A stretch of DNA of 64,000 bases from JABMMZ01 sp964438995 (GCA_964438995.1 CAYTMQ010000003.1:248001-312000), one strand, 5' to 3'. Numbered from the stretch's first letter, positions 18,399-28,695 are shown. Program-made: numbers and translations. The notes: generated by a model not told the origin, from the letters alone.

Positions 18399-19300
18399 TG
18401 AAAAAAATGAAATGGCTTTCTATATTGATTGTTTGTCTGACAGCAATGGCTTTTGTTGAACCTGAGCCAAAGATTGCTGAAACAAATAATACAGCTTCTG
18501 CTAAGGAGATTCACGATCTTGGACTTGCACAAATTCCACAAGTGGTATTTTGGAGAAAAATCATGAATCTGCACAAGGACAGTTGTTTGGTGAATGTGCA
18601 TGTCAACAGAACCATTCTTGCTACATGGCATGGTCAAACTTGGTATGGATACGACCAAGCTGTTAAAGGTAAAATACTTGATTCATTTAAAAAGATCAAC
18701 AACATTGCTGACTCACCAAGAATTGTGGGCACAATGGGAAAGAGTTTCTTTTATGATTTTGAAAATATTGCTCCGAAAATACCACTGGGCATGAAAGCTT
18801 TCGAAGACAATGGTGTTGATGGATGGTATGCAAAAGCGATACTTTTGATTGAAAGTCCTAACCAATTGCAAAAATCTACAGCAGGAGCATACGGACCATT
18901 TCAGTTGATGAAAGGTGTTGCAAGAAATTACGGCCTTTTAATCAATAAAAAAGTAGATGAGAGAGCCAATTTCGACCGTTCTGCTTATGCTGCTAGTCAG
19001 TTAATTAAGACCATTTGTATTCCATATACCAAGCAAATGTTAGATGCTAAAGGCATCACATATAACGAAAAAGATTTGTGGTTTAGATTGCTTGTTATGC
19101 ATGTGTATAATGCTGGAGCAGGAAATGTAAAACCAGCTTTAGATGCGATTCCTAATCCAACTCCAGGCATAGGATTGATTCAACAGTTATGGATTACTTC
19201 TGTTGGCAGATTCCAAACAGCTTCTCAAAATTACTCTCAATTGATACTTGCCGCATTCTTAGAATACGAGCAAAGGATTGAAAAGAAAACGAAAGGGTAA
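18398..19300 (+). CDS. Exported lytic transglycosylase-like (SLT domain) protein
   Basis: The 300-residue product has a signal peptide (MKKMKWLSILIVCLTAMAF). An SLT-like domain starts near residue 145: YAKAILLIESPNQLQ holds the likely catalytic Glu, GAYGPFQLMKGVARNYGL is the GxFQLM segment, and VMHVYNAGAGNV matches the N-A-G motif. Such enzymes cleave the glycan strands of peptidoglycan. The start codon shares a base with the PorU2-like stop codon, so the two are coupled. This may point to local wall opening near a secretion machine. Confidence 0.78.
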   Translation: MKKMKWLSILIVCLTAMAFVEPEPKIAETNNTASAKEIHDLGLAQIPQVVFWRKIMNLHKDSCLVNVHVNRTILATWHGQTWYGYDQAVKGKILDSFKKINNIADSPRIVGTMGKSFFYDFENIAPKIPLGMKAFEDNGVDGWYAKAILLIESPNQLQKSTAGAYGPFQLMKGVARNYGLLINKKVDERANFDRSAYAASQLIKTICIPYTKQMLDAKGITYNEKDLWFRLLVMHVYNAGAGNVKPALDAIPNPTPGIGLIQQLWITSVGRFQTASQNYSQLILAAFLEYEQRIEKKTKG

Positions 19301-19301
19301 A

Positions 19302-20699
19302 TTACTCTTTTATCAAACCTTTTTTCTTAAAATAGAAATACAATGGCAACCCTAAACTTAATAGGATGAGTCCTACTATTGCATTTCCAGGCGATGAAGA
19401 GATAGAATAATACACCAAAAATGCGCTAAAAAGCGTAAACACAATTGGAATTACTGGATACAAAGGCACTTTAAATGGTCGAGGTGCATCTGGCATCTTC
19501 TTTCTCAATACTATCACACCGAAAGCGCCACAGCCGTAAAAAATAAAGGCCACGAATACCAGCATTTCGGTTAACATATCGAAACTACCGCTGATGATCA
19601 AACAGGCACACCAAAACATTTGATAAATAATAGAACGATGTGGTGTTAAATATTTAGGATGAGTCTTTCCGGCACTTTTAACAAACAAACCATCGTTGGC
19701 CATGGTGTAATAAATTCTAGGCGCTGTCATCAAAGAATTATTGGTGCTGTTAAACGTGCTAACCAATATCAATATCAAGATGAATAAGCCTCCTTGCGAC
19801 CAGGCATTTTTCATGGCTTCAACTGCTGCTATGGTATTTTCTTTCTCGACTAATTCTTCAAAAAAAGTGACATTTCCCAATTGTAAAAATGCGGCATTCG
19901 ACAGCAAATACAAGCTCATTACTATGAAGGTTCCAAGACTTAATGCAATGGGAATATTGCGTTTAGGATTCTTGATTTCACCTCCTAAAAACCCAACATT
20001 GTTCCATCCTTCGAATGCCCAAAATGCTGCCATCATAGCTGCGAAAAAAGATGCCACGTTAAAATCAACACTTCCAGCACTTACAGGTGCTTCGACAGGA
20101 GTAGTTGGTCCCTTTACAAAAGCAATTATAATGATGGTTACTATTCCAATAACTACTGCACCACCCAATATATTACCTATCCTTTCGCCGTAATCGATAC
20201 CAAAATAATTGATGGTAGATAGCAATACCACCAAAGCTATTGCCAAACCCTTTACACCAAAATTATGAAAAGGTTGAAAATGAAAATCAGAAATACTGAA
20301 TAGGGTAAAATTTGATAGGCTTTCTGAAAATTGAGGTAAAGGCCAAAGGTTGTTAACCGACTCGGCAAAAACGTATGCAACAGAAGCCGCTGTAGCAGTT
20401 TGTATGACAGAAAAAGAAGCCCAACCAAATAGAAATGCAAACAGTTTGCCGTACATATTTTGAAAATACACATACTGTCCTCCTGGTTTAGCAATTAAAC
20501 CAGCCACTTCTGCATTGCTTATAGAACCCATTAGGGTGATCAAACCTGCGGCTGCCCATGCTAGTAAAACATAAGTACCGCTGTGCAATTCGGCACTCAT
20601 GACCGATATTTTTTTAAACACTCCACTACCAATCATGGCACTAATAACCACCATGATGGCTGAGAACATTCCCAGTTTTTCTTTCAGTTGATTAGACAT
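19302..20699 (-). CDS. APC-superfamily amino acid permease
   Basis: The 465-residue transporter has about twelve membrane helices and the APC hallmark in helix 1 (VVISAMIGSGVFKK). Also visible are the helix 6 region (FWAFEGWNNVGFLGGEIKNP) and a loop with TAPRIYYTMANDGLF. It imports or exchanges amino acids; specificity is not readable. The frame stays open to an ATG at 20741, but MSNQLKEKLGMFSAI from 20699 is the usual kind of N-terminus. The gene is divergent from murF-alr and convergent with the SLT gene, 1 nt apart. Confidence 0.88.
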   Translation of the reverse strand: MSNQLKEKLGMFSAIMVVISAMIGSGVFKKISVMSAELHSGTYVLLAWAAAGLITLMGSISNAEVAGLIAKPGGQYVYFQNMYGKLFAFLFGWASFSVIQTATAASVAYVFAESVNNLWPLPQFSESLSNFTLFSISDFHFQPFHNFGVKGLAIALVVLLSTINYFGIDYGERIGNILGGAVVIGIVTIIIIAFVKGPTTPVEAPVSAGSVDFNVASFFAAMMAAFWAFEGWNNVGFLGGEIKNPKRNIPIALSLGTFIVMSLYLLSNAAFLQLGNVTFFEELVEKENTIAAVEAMKNAWSQGGLFILILILVSTFNSTNNSLMTAPRIYYTMANDGLFVKSAGKTHPKYLTPHRSIIYQMFWCACLIISGSFDMLTEMLVFVAFIFYGCGAFGVIVLRKKMPDAPRPFKVPLYPVIPIVFTLFSAFLVYYSISSSPGNAIVGLILLSLGLPLYFYFKKKGLIKE

Positions 20700-20760
20700 A
20701 GAAGCAAGCGAACCTAAACAAAAATCTTGAGAAGACATCAATTACTAATAAAAAACTTTA

Positions 20761-20768
20761 TAAGTTTG
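20761..20768 (+). promoter_or_regulatory. -7 box of murF-alr
   Basis: TAAGTTTG matches TAnnTTTG and ends 8 nt before the TTG start at 20777, which implies an almost leaderless mRNA. Confidence 0.55.
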
Positions 20769-20776
20769 CAGTAGAA

Positions 20777-23203
20777 TTGTATACCCTAAAAGATATATCA
20801 CAAGCGATACGTGCTGAACTTCATGGCAATGGTTTATTAAGCGATAATTGGCGTCTTTTGATTGACAGTAGAACGCTCACCCATCCTGAAACAAGCATCT
20901 TTTTCGCCATACATTCCAAATTCAATGATGGTCATAATTACATCGACGAACTGATTACGAAGGGTGTAAAAACTTTTGTTGTAGAGCATTCGTATGCTAT
21001 AAAACACTCTGATGTTAACTTTCTAAAAGTTGATAATGTGATTATGGCACTACAAGAACTGGCTAAATTTCACAGAAATCAGTTTGATATTCCTGTAATA
21101 GGGATTACAGGCAGCAATGGTAAAACCATTGTTAAAGAATGGCTAAATTACTTAATGGGTGAAGACGAAACCATTTGTGCTAGTCCAAAGAGTTTTAACA
21201 GTCAGATTGGTGTGCCTCTTAGTGTTTGGCAATTACAACCCGAACACACTTTGGCCATTTTTGAAGCTGGTATCTCTGCAAAAGGCGAGATGCAAAACTT
21301 AGCCGAAATCATTCAGCCGAGGTATGGCATAATTACACATCTCGGACCAGCGCACAACCAAGGATTCGATACACCTGAAGAAAAAATTAGAGAAAAATTG
21401 CTATTGTTTGAACATTCTGAACTGGTGTTTACCCAATATCAGCCTGCAGTTACAGACAAATTAACTCAGAAAGTCATCTGTTTTGGATACAATCAACCAA
21501 AAGCAGATTTAAACATTATAACGAGGAAGATAGTCAACAAAGTTACCCAAATTACAGGCATTTACAATGAACAGAACATAGCGTTTAGTATCCCATTTAC
21601 TGACGAAGCTTCAATAGAGAACTCATGCCTATGTGCATTGGTATGCCTACATTTCGGGCACTTTAATGCTGACAAAATGATGCATTTAAGTCCGGTTGGT
21701 ATGCGATTGGAATTGAAAAAAGGCATCAACAATTGTTTGTTGATCAACGATAGTTACAGCAACGACCTACATGCATTAGGAACAGCTTTATCATTTTTAG
21801 AGCAACAGGCCATACACTCAAAAACAACCGTTATAATATCTGATATTGAAGAAAGCGGATTACCCGCAGAGATACTGTATGTAAGGGTAAAACAGATGTT
21901 GAACGAGAAAAAAGTAAACCGACTAATAGCGATTGGACCAGAATTCAAAAGGAGCTTTAAAGATGCCAATGCTGAGACAGAATTTTACGATTCTACAGAA
22001 GACTTTTTGAAACAATTCAGCGTTACAAATTTTAGGGATGAGAGTATTTTAGTGAAAGGAGCTCGTAAATTCAAATTTGAATTGATTGCCAAAAAGCTAG
22101 AACAAACTTCGCATGGCACCATATTAGAAATCAATCTGAATGCGGCTTTACACAATTTAAACGCCATCAAATCACATCTAGGCAAAGACATGAAAATAAT
22201 GGCCATGGTAAAAGCATTTGCGTATGGAAGCGGGACTTATGAGATGGCCAAATTGATTAGAAACAAAGTAGATTATTTAGCTGTTGCATATGCAGATGAG
22301 GGTGTAGCTTTAAGAAACAATGGCATTCAAACACCAATTATGGTAATGAATCCAGAGTTTGAGACCTTCGATTTCATCGTCAATTATCAGTTGGAACCAG
22401 TAGTTTTTAGCTTGCATCAACTCAACGAGTTAATAGTATTTCTAAAAAGCAAAGACTTGCAATTACCGGTACATATTGAATTGGATACAGGTATGCACAG
22501 GTTGGGCTTTGCCGAGTCTGACATAGAAGAATTGAAACAGATAGTTACCAAATGCAAAGAAATTACAATAGCATCAGTGTTTTCGCATTTGTCGGCAAGC
22601 GATGAGCAACAATACGATGAATTTACAAAGCAGCAATTTCAGTTGTTTCACAGCCTTTCAAAACAAATAGAATCGGCGCTTGACTATCCAATTTTAAAAC
22701 ACATCAGCAATACTGCTGCAGCATTGCGATTTTCGCAATCAGGACTCGATATGGTGCGTTTGGGCATTGGTTTGTATGGCATAGACCCAACTGGCGAATT
22801 TAAAAGCTTATTAGAGCCTGTTTTCACACTTAAAACAGTTATATCACAAATCAAAACCATATCAGCCAATGAGAGTGTAGGATATTCTCGCAAATCTATT
22901 TCTAATCACAGCAGACGCATTGCTGTTATGGCCTTAGGTTATGCCGATGGATTGAACAGAGCTCTTAGCAATGGAGTTGGCGGACTATTAATTCGCGGTA
23001 AATGGGCACCAATAGCGGGCAATATCTGTATGGACATGTGTATGGTTGATGTAACAGACATTGAGTGCGAGGAAGGTGACGAGGCGATTGTTTTTGGCCG
23101 AGAATTGTCTATTGAACAATTGGCTGAAAAACTCAACACCATACCTTACGAAATTTTAACATCGATTTCTCAAAGGGTAAAGAGGGTGTATGTGAGTGAG
23201 TGA
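20777..23203 (+). CDS. Bifunctional UDP-MurNAc-tripeptide:D-Ala-D-Ala ligase / alanine racemase
   Basis: The 808-residue protein fuses two peptidoglycan enzymes. Residues 1-450 are MurF, with the ATP loop GITGSNGKT (Lys116) and FEAGIS; they add D-Ala-D-Ala to the UDP-MurNAc-tripeptide. Residues 455-808 are a PLP-dependent alanine racemase with the cofactor lysine Lys479 (MAMVKAFAYGSG), the catalytic Tyr703 (VGYSRKS) and the GNICMDMCMVDVT loop; this half makes D-alanine. The fusion is typical of Bacteroidota. The best start is TTG 20777, as the frame begins there and the MYTLKDISQAI N-terminus fits MurF. Confidence 0.95.
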   Translation: MYTLKDISQAIRAELHGNGLLSDNWRLLIDSRTLTHPETSIFFAIHSKFNDGHNYIDELITKGVKTFVVEHSYAIKHSDVNFLKVDNVIMALQELAKFHRNQFDIPVIGITGSNGKTIVKEWLNYLMGEDETICASPKSFNSQIGVPLSVWQLQPEHTLAIFEAGISAKGEMQNLAEIIQPRYGIITHLGPAHNQGFDTPEEKIREKLLLFEHSELVFTQYQPAVTDKLTQKVICFGYNQPKADLNIITRKIVNKVTQITGIYNEQNIAFSIPFTDEASIENSCLCALVCLHFGHFNADKMMHLSPVGMRLELKKGINNCLLINDSYSNDLHALGTALSFLEQQAIHSKTTVIISDIEESGLPAEILYVRVKQMLNEKKVNRLIAIGPEFKRSFKDANAETEFYDSTEDFLKQFSVTNFRDESILVKGARKFKFELIAKKLEQTSHGTILEINLNAALHNLNAIKSHLGKDMKIMAMVKAFAYGSGTYEMAKLIRNKVDYLAVAYADEGVALRNNGIQTPIMVMNPEFETFDFIVNYQLEPVVFSLHQLNELIVFLKSKDLQLPVHIELDTGMHRLGFAESDIEELKQIVTKCKEITIASVFSHLSASDEQQYDEFTKQQFQLFHSLSKQIESALDYPILKHISNTAAALRFSQSGLDMVRLGIGLYGIDPTGEFKSLLEPVFTLKTVISQIKTISANESVGYSRKSISNHSRRIAVMALGYADGLNRALSNGVGGLLIRGKWAPIAGNICMDMCMVDVTDIECEEGDEAIVFGRELSIEQLAEKLNTIPYEILTSISQRVKRVYVSE

Positions 23204-23345
23204 GATTGAAAATTACACTTTTATCAAATCAAAACATTTTAATTTATCACTTTAGATTTTACATTTAGAAATCCTGTCGATTTTTTTTTAGATTTGATAA
23301 TGTAAAAGCTAATTTGCCTTTAATTTTAAAACATTACTAACCCAA

Positions 23346-23975
23346 ATGGGCAATTATCGAAAATACTTTATTCAATTCATAAAAGATGATTATCCCAATG
23401 ATTTTGATCAAATCATTAAGAGAACTGACCATCATTACGCTCAAATTTCGCTTGATACTGCCTTTTCAAAAACGTCAAAAAATCCAGTTGACAGAAGGCT
23501 TGATTTTAGTGCGTACTTTTTAGCTTTAATTGTAACATTGGATGAGAGGGCTGAAACATTTGAAAACATTCGGAATATTTGTCTTAAAATCACAATTCAA
23601 TATGTACAGCCCAAAAATGCAATTCACCAATATTTCAAAAGACTTTTACCAAGAATGATTGACACATGGTTAGGGAAAATCCTCGTTAAGTCATTTCATA
23701 AAAGAGTGAGTGTGAATACACATCCAGATGGGTTTATTGCCAACATAATAACAGATAAAAAAGAAACGTATGGATTAGGATATGGTGTAGACATAATAGA
23801 ATGTGGGATTTGCAAACTGTTTAAAAAATACAATTACTTAAAATATGCGTCTATACTTTGTGAAGTTGACGAAATAACCTCAGGTATTGCTGGACTGAAG
23901 CTAATAAGAAGTGGCACTATAGCCAATGGCGCCAAAAAGTGCGACTTTAGATTTAAGCTAGAAGAATTGAATTGA
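23346..23975 (+). CDS. ATC (L-2-amino-thiazoline-4-carboxylate) hydrolase-like protein
   Basis: The 209-residue protein resembles the ATC hydrolase family. It is mostly helical, with a C-terminal half carrying DIIECGICKLFKKYN and the end motif TIANGAKKCDFRF, equivalent to the family's A-x-G-A-x-x-C-D-F-R-F. Named members open the thiazoline ring of L-ATC; most relatives are uncharacterised. The 142-bp gap upstream is very AT-rich and holds a 10-bp inverted repeat (23221-23230 with 23291-23300). Its stop codon overlaps the next frame by 4 nt. Confidence 0.68.
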   Translation: MGNYRKYFIQFIKDDYPNDFDQIIKRTDHHYAQISLDTAFSKTSKNPVDRRLDFSAYFLALIVTLDERAETFENIRNICLKITIQYVQPKNAIHQYFKRLLPRMIDTWLGKILVKSFHKRVSVNTHPDGFIANIITDKKETYGLGYGVDIIECGICKLFKKYNYLKYASILCEVDEITSGIAGLKLIRSGTIANGAKKCDFRFKLEELN

Positions 23976-24583
23976 CTAAAGTAACCAATCCAACCGAGGT
24001 TTGTTTTGATAATATTACAATCGGAAACGATATGGAACAGCAAATTGGCATAAGGGCTATTTGGAATAACGAAGCATGTTTTCCAGTTGACTCTCCATTA
24101 TTTGTTTATGCGTTACAACAAGAAAATATGGAATCAAGTCCTTCTTATGATGGAAGTGATGTTATTTATATGTTTCCTGCTTTTGGACCAGCATGTGAAA
24201 ATTTAGAAATGAGCAGTTCAAATAAAGATTATACTTATAAAAAGTCAATGGATGTTGAACCTGAAATTAGTGATAATAGAAGAAGCAACAACATTAAATC
24301 AACCAATGTCACTTCTGAAATTAATTCTAATATAATTATTTATCCGAATCCTGCTAAAAATCAAACTATTATAACAGTTGACAATATTTCCTCTAATTCA
24401 AATATCCAATTAGAAATATTTGATATGACAGGCAAAAAAATACATGTAGAATTTTCATACTTAGAGTCAAATGGAATAGCTTCATATAAAATAAATACCA
24501 GTAATTTAATAGAAGGCATTTATTCAATTAAAATTTCTCAAAACACAAAAACTTCCGTCCACAAACTAATTATTCAAAAATAA
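23972..24583 (+). pseudogene. Remnant of a T9SS cargo protein (3' part only)
   Basis: The frame encodes up to 203 residues ending in a T9SS type A sorting domain (IIIYPNPAKNQTIITVDN, then IEGIYSIKISQNTK, VHKLIIQK). The only start is a TTG overlapping the previous stop codon. There is no signal peptide, which T9SS cargo needs to cross the inner membrane, and the upstream sequence belongs to the ATC-hydrolase-like gene. The front of the original gene seems to be missing. If translation is coupled to the upstream gene, the product would stay in the cytoplasm. Confidence 0.6.
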
Positions 24584-24593
24584 TGTATCTTTG

Positions 24594-24627
24594 AAGTACC
24601 GTGTTCAAATTGAACACGGTACTTTTT
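24594..24627 (+). terminator. Long perfect-palindrome terminator
   Basis: AAGTACCGTGTTCAA at 24594-24608 and its exact complement at 24610-24624 give a stem of about 13 bp with a small AT loop, then T residues. It ends the ATC-hydrolase/T9SS-remnant unit just before the next gene. Confidence 0.85.
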
Positions 24628-24635
24628 ATAAAACT

Positions 24636-26366
24636 ATGAAAAGGTATACTTTTCTGCTTCTCTTAACTTTTCTTTTTCTTAGGGCCAATGCTCAGCCTAA
24701 AGAATTGATATTTAATGGTGGGTTTGAAGATGTAAGAAAACCTTTGATTGGAAATACTCTTTACAGACTTCGCTATGATTCATTTAATAATCGTGTTGCA
24801 AACTGGGTGACACCCAACACTGGCACTCCAGATATCTATAGCTTAAATTACAACGATAACAAAGGAGCATTTAAGCTTCCATATATCAATTTATTAAATG
24901 CCTTTTTTGATGTAAATGTTTGTTCATTAGATGGCATTGAATATTTAGATACAATTTATCCATTTAAAGGAAACAATATTGTTGCAATGGGCGTTGACAC
25001 CTATAATCAACTTCCAAATTCACATTACTTTAAAGAGTATCTTCAAACAAAACTTATTTCTGGAATTAAACCTGGAAAAAAATACAAAATTTCTTTTTAT
25101 TATAAATACTATAAGTACAATGAAAGTAAAATTGATTTTTTAGAATTTTACTTTTCAAAAGATGCAATCAACTACTATGCGACTTTTCATTGGGACCCCT
25201 ATATTAACCAACTAGATAAAAAATACTCAGCACAATTGACAATTAATGGGTTGAGTAAAGATTCATTAGTCTGGCGAAAAAAAGAGGCAATATTTAAATT
25301 GAAAGATACTTTTGACTATTTAACCATAGGTATATTTAAGGATGTATATTTCAATTTAATTAAAGATAAAGACAAAAAATACAAGTGTTTTTCAAATGGC
25401 TTTTACATATTTCTTGATGAAATTTCTTTACTAGAAATGCCTTGTATTACTGGTCCGGATAGTGTTTGCTACAATAGCACTGTTACACTAAATTCTAATT
25501 TAGGAATGCCCTATCAGTGGAGCTTAACTAGAAATGGTATAGATACTTTAAGCAAGGACAGTATTTTTCATTTTAAAGCTGTAAAAAGTCAGTGGATATA
25601 TGGTTTTGGAAAATATGGCATGGATAGTATATTTGTTTATGTAACTCCTCCAATTAAAAATGAATTTGAAGCCGATTCTTTGATTGTTTGTGCACCAAAG
25701 ATAATGGAGTTGAATGCAGAACCAAATTCTACTTATGAATATTTATGGAATACGGGTTCAACAGCAAATTCAATAAAGTTACAAGCTACTGGCAATTATT
25801 ATGTTAAAGTATCAAATAGCTTTGGATGTAAAGATAGTTTTAGCATTTATATCAATATTGTTCCTTTGCCTAAATTTTATTTAGATTCGAAGTTCTACAA
25901 TTGTTTTTATACCAATTCTACTATAACCATTAAACAATCAGAGGGGTATTATTGTAAGTGGATTCCTAGTATGACTAATAGTTGTGAATTAACTTTAGAT
26001 ACACCGCAGAAAGTACAACTTCAAATAAAAGATATAAACTTTAACTGTTATAACACTCTGGATATAGAAATAATAGATAGGTGTGATCCAATAGTATTTA
26101 TACCAAGTGCATTCAATCCAAAATCTACAATAGATAAAAATAGTGTTTTTTCTCCGAGAGTATCTTACTCAAATAATTATGAAATTACCATCTATAATAG
26201 CTGGGGTGAAATAGTTTATAAGGGAGACAATGAAACTGCAGAATGGGATGGTACTTATAAAAATGAATTATGCCCACAAGGAATATATTTGTGTATAATA
26301 AATTTAAAAAGTGCAACTGATAATACTTCAAAACAATACAAACAGTTGGTGCATTTACTTAGATAA
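24636..26366 (+). CDS. T9SS type B sorting (gliding-motility C-terminal) domain surface protein
   Basis: Using ATG 24636 gives 576 residues with a signal peptide (MKRYTFLLLLTFLFLRANAQ). The N-terminal part (ELIFNGGFEDVRKP, VANWVTPNTGTPDIY) resembles carbohydrate-binding-like modules of secreted Bacteroidota proteins. Ig/PKD-like repeats follow, then a type B CTD (VFIPSAFNPKSTIDKNSVF, YEITIYNSWGEIVYKG, CPQGIYLCIINLKS). Type B CTDs direct export by the type IX system and are common in adhesins. The frame opens earlier at 24591, but that would begin inside the terminator hairpin. The ligand is unknown. Confidence 0.83.
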   Translation: MKRYTFLLLLTFLFLRANAQPKELIFNGGFEDVRKPLIGNTLYRLRYDSFNNRVANWVTPNTGTPDIYSLNYNDNKGAFKLPYINLLNAFFDVNVCSLDGIEYLDTIYPFKGNNIVAMGVDTYNQLPNSHYFKEYLQTKLISGIKPGKKYKISFYYKYYKYNESKIDFLEFYFSKDAINYYATFHWDPYINQLDKKYSAQLTINGLSKDSLVWRKKEAIFKLKDTFDYLTIGIFKDVYFNLIKDKDKKYKCFSNGFYIFLDEISLLEMPCITGPDSVCYNSTVTLNSNLGMPYQWSLTRNGIDTLSKDSIFHFKAVKSQWIYGFGKYGMDSIFVYVTPPIKNEFEADSLIVCAPKIMELNAEPNSTYEYLWNTGSTANSIKLQATGNYYVKVSNSFGCKDSFSIYINIVPLPKFYLDSKFYNCFYTNSTITIKQSEGYYCKWIPSMTNSCELTLDTPQKVQLQIKDINFNCYNTLDIEIIDRCDPIVFIPSAFNPKSTIDKNSVFSPRVSYSNNYEITIYNSWGEIVYKGDNETAEWDGTYKNELCPQGIYLCIINLKSATDNTSKQYKQLVHLLR

Positions 26367-26373
26367 ATTTCAA

Positions 26374-28695
26374 TCAATTTACCACTTCAAAATTCACACT
26401 TTGAGATACCCCATTCTCGTCCATCACCAACAGAATGTGTTTACCAATTCTTGGACTTATCTTCAATTGATGGATGCCTGTTGTGATGCCAATAAAATCG
26501 TTGTCTATATGCCAAAATAATTTCATGTTTTGAGTGCGGTGTGCTACTTCAAAAACAGCACTCCCCTTTTCTCCATTGATTTCAATTGGTATATTGATTT
26601 TAGTGTTTTGGCGTGGGTACAAAACGTTTAACGACCTATCTTGAACCTTTTCCATGCAATCTTTTCTCACAGGTGGTAATGCTACATATTCTGGATGTGC
26701 CACTGAATAGTACTTCTCGATACCTGGTGGAATAACAAACCAATTGACTTTTTGAATTTCAAAAGCCGATTCACAATCACAATTTACTCTTTGTTTACCA
26801 GTCTTGTCAGTAAAAATTGGTTTGTGAAAATGACAGGATACTACATCTAAACACGATGAAGGCACTAGTCTTTCAAGCCTAACTGTACAATTAACAGAAG
26901 CCCTCAAACCACTTGTTTGACATATCTCAATTTTGGCCATATCTGATAAGGGTTTGGTGAACCAGGGACTTTTTTCAGGCAACTGTCTGAAGACATCAAA
27001 CATAATAGGCGCAGCTGCTTTTACTCCAGTTAAACCTGGTCTGCCTTCGCCATCGGCATTGCCTACCCAAACGCTAACCACATAATCTGCTGTAATACCT
27101 ATAGCCCACGCATCTCTAAAACCAAAACTAGTCCCAGTTTTCCATGCTATTTTCTTTTTTTCATCAAACAACTGCCAATTGCCATTTTCATCTGGTCTGT
27201 TCAAATTGGTCATGGCTTCAAAAGTTGAATACAAACAGGCTTTGCTAAATTGTTGCTGATGCTTTTTACTTGATGTTTGCTCATCCAAACAAATAAACTT
27301 ATCGTTAATTCCCAACAATTCTTGTCCCATAGTTGTGTAAGCCTTATTTAAATCCCATAGCTTAGCTTCAGCGCCACCAAGTATCAAAGACAGTCCGTAA
27401 TGTGAAGCTGTTTGATTCAAATCACTTAAACCTAACCTTTTTAAATCATTGTAAAATTTTACATTGCCATAATCGCTCAACAATCTTACAAATGGAATGT
27501 TAAGACTTCTTGATAATGCTTCATCAGCATGGACCAAACCATCATACTGATAATTGAAATTCTTTGGTGCGAATCCATTGAAATACGAAGGCACATCATA
27601 CAACAAAGCACTTGGTGTAATGATACCGTTCTCTAACGCTTTAGCATATAAAATAGGTTTTAAAATACTACCTGTACTTCTAGGGGCCATAATACAATCT
27701 ACTTTTTCTGCATGGCCAGCATCCTTGTCAAGTGTTGCGTTTCCAATGTATGCGATAACTTTTCCAGTTTTGGTTTCGGTAATCATCAATGCAGAATTAT
27801 AAATTTTGTTATCGGCCAGCCAACGCATTCTGTTGCTCAAAATGTCATCCATTTTTAATTGCAAATCTGCTTTGATAGTACTTTTAATTGTTTGTCCTCT
27901 TCTACCTTCTACAATCAATCTCTCTAGAAGATGAGGGGTTATGTTTGGCAGTTTTAAAGGTTTCCCTGGGATTTCTTCTAACAGTGCTAGCTTGTATGTT
28001 GATTGATCGAGAATGTGTCTTTGATATAGTCTCTTTAACAATCTATTTCTTTTAGATAACAAAGCATTAGGGTTTTTTCCAGGATAAATCAAACCTGGTG
28101 CATTAGGAAGCACCGCCAAAGTTGCAGATTCTGCCCAACTTAATTGGTGTGATGGTCGACCGAAATACCGCCAAGATGCCGCTTCTAAGCCAACCACATT
28201 ATTTCCAAATGGTGCATTCGAAACATACATAATGAGTATTTCCTTTTTGCTGAACTTAAGCTCCATTCGCAATGCCATATTAATTTCGATGAACTTATTA
28301 AAGACATTTCTAGAACGATTGCCTCTCATCAATCTAGCAACCTGCATGGTAATGGTGCTACCACCACTTACTACTCTCTTGTTGATTACATTTTGTTTGA
28401 TGGCTCTGCCAATGCCTCTAGGACTTACACCAAAATGACCATAAAATGATTTGTCTTCAAACTCTAACAAACATTGTTCGAATCTAAATGGAATACTGTC
28501 TGGCGAAGAAAAACGCCATTGTCCATCATTTGCAATTCTTGCTCCAAGCAGTTGGCCATCTTGACTTAATAAAACTGTTGAAGTGCTATTGATGAATGGT
28601 TTTTTAGGCAAACAATTCCAAAACCAAATGAACCACACAAGCCCAGTAATAGCTATGATTTGTTTTGTGCGTTTTTTGATTAAAGACTTATTCAT
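26374..28695 (-). CDS. pbpC: Penicillin-binding protein 1C
   Basis: The 773-residue enzyme has one N-terminal membrane helix (IIAITGLVWFIWFWNCLP). A GT51 glycosyltransferase domain has catalytic Glu80 in EFEDKSFYGHFG. A transpeptidase domain has Ser343-x-x-Lys346 in STGSILKP, SRSLN and KTGTS (Lys519). A C-terminal BiPBP_C domain follows. The ATG at 28695 is chosen over 28773 because it begins just before the membrane helix. PbpC often pairs with a bacterial alpha-2-macroglobulin; here that gene lies about 4 kb away on the same strand, past a two-component system. Confidence 0.93.
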   Translation of the reverse strand: MNKSLIKKRTKQIIAITGLVWFIWFWNCLPKKPFINSTSTVLLSQDGQLLGARIANDGQWRFSSPDSIPFRFEQCLLEFEDKSFYGHFGVSPRGIGRAIKQNVINKRVVSGGSTITMQVARLMRGNRSRNVFNKFIEINMALRMELKFSKKEILIMYVSNAPFGNNVVGLEAASWRYFGRPSHQLSWAESATLAVLPNAPGLIYPGKNPNALLSKRNRLLKRLYQRHILDQSTYKLALLEEIPGKPLKLPNITPHLLERLIVEGRRGQTIKSTIKADLQLKMDDILSNRMRWLADNKIYNSALMITETKTGKVIAYIGNATLDKDAGHAEKVDCIMAPRSTGSILKPILYAKALENGIITPSALLYDVPSYFNGFAPKNFNYQYDGLVHADEALSRSLNIPFVRLLSDYGNVKFYNDLKRLGLSDLNQTASHYGLSLILGGAEAKLWDLNKAYTTMGQELLGINDKFICLDEQTSSKKHQQQFSKACLYSTFEAMTNLNRPDENGNWQLFDEKKKIAWKTGTSFGFRDAWAIGITADYVVSVWVGNADGEGRPGLTGVKAAAPIMFDVFRQLPEKSPWFTKPLSDMAKIEICQTSGLRASVNCTVRLERLVPSSCLDVVSCHFHKPIFTDKTGKQRVNCDCESAFEIQKVNWFVIPPGIEKYYSVAHPEYVALPPVRKDCMEKVQDRSLNVLYPRQNTKINIPIEINGEKGSAVFEVAHRTQNMKLFWHIDNDFIGITTGIHQLKISPRIGKHILLVMDENGVSQSVNFEVVN

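Noticed and set aside
23221..23300. 10-bp inverted repeat TTATCAAATC / GATTTGATAA as the ends of a mobile element
   Set aside because: The arms are only 60 bp apart in very AT-rich sequence, with no transposase or target duplication; it may be chance or a weak regulatory site.
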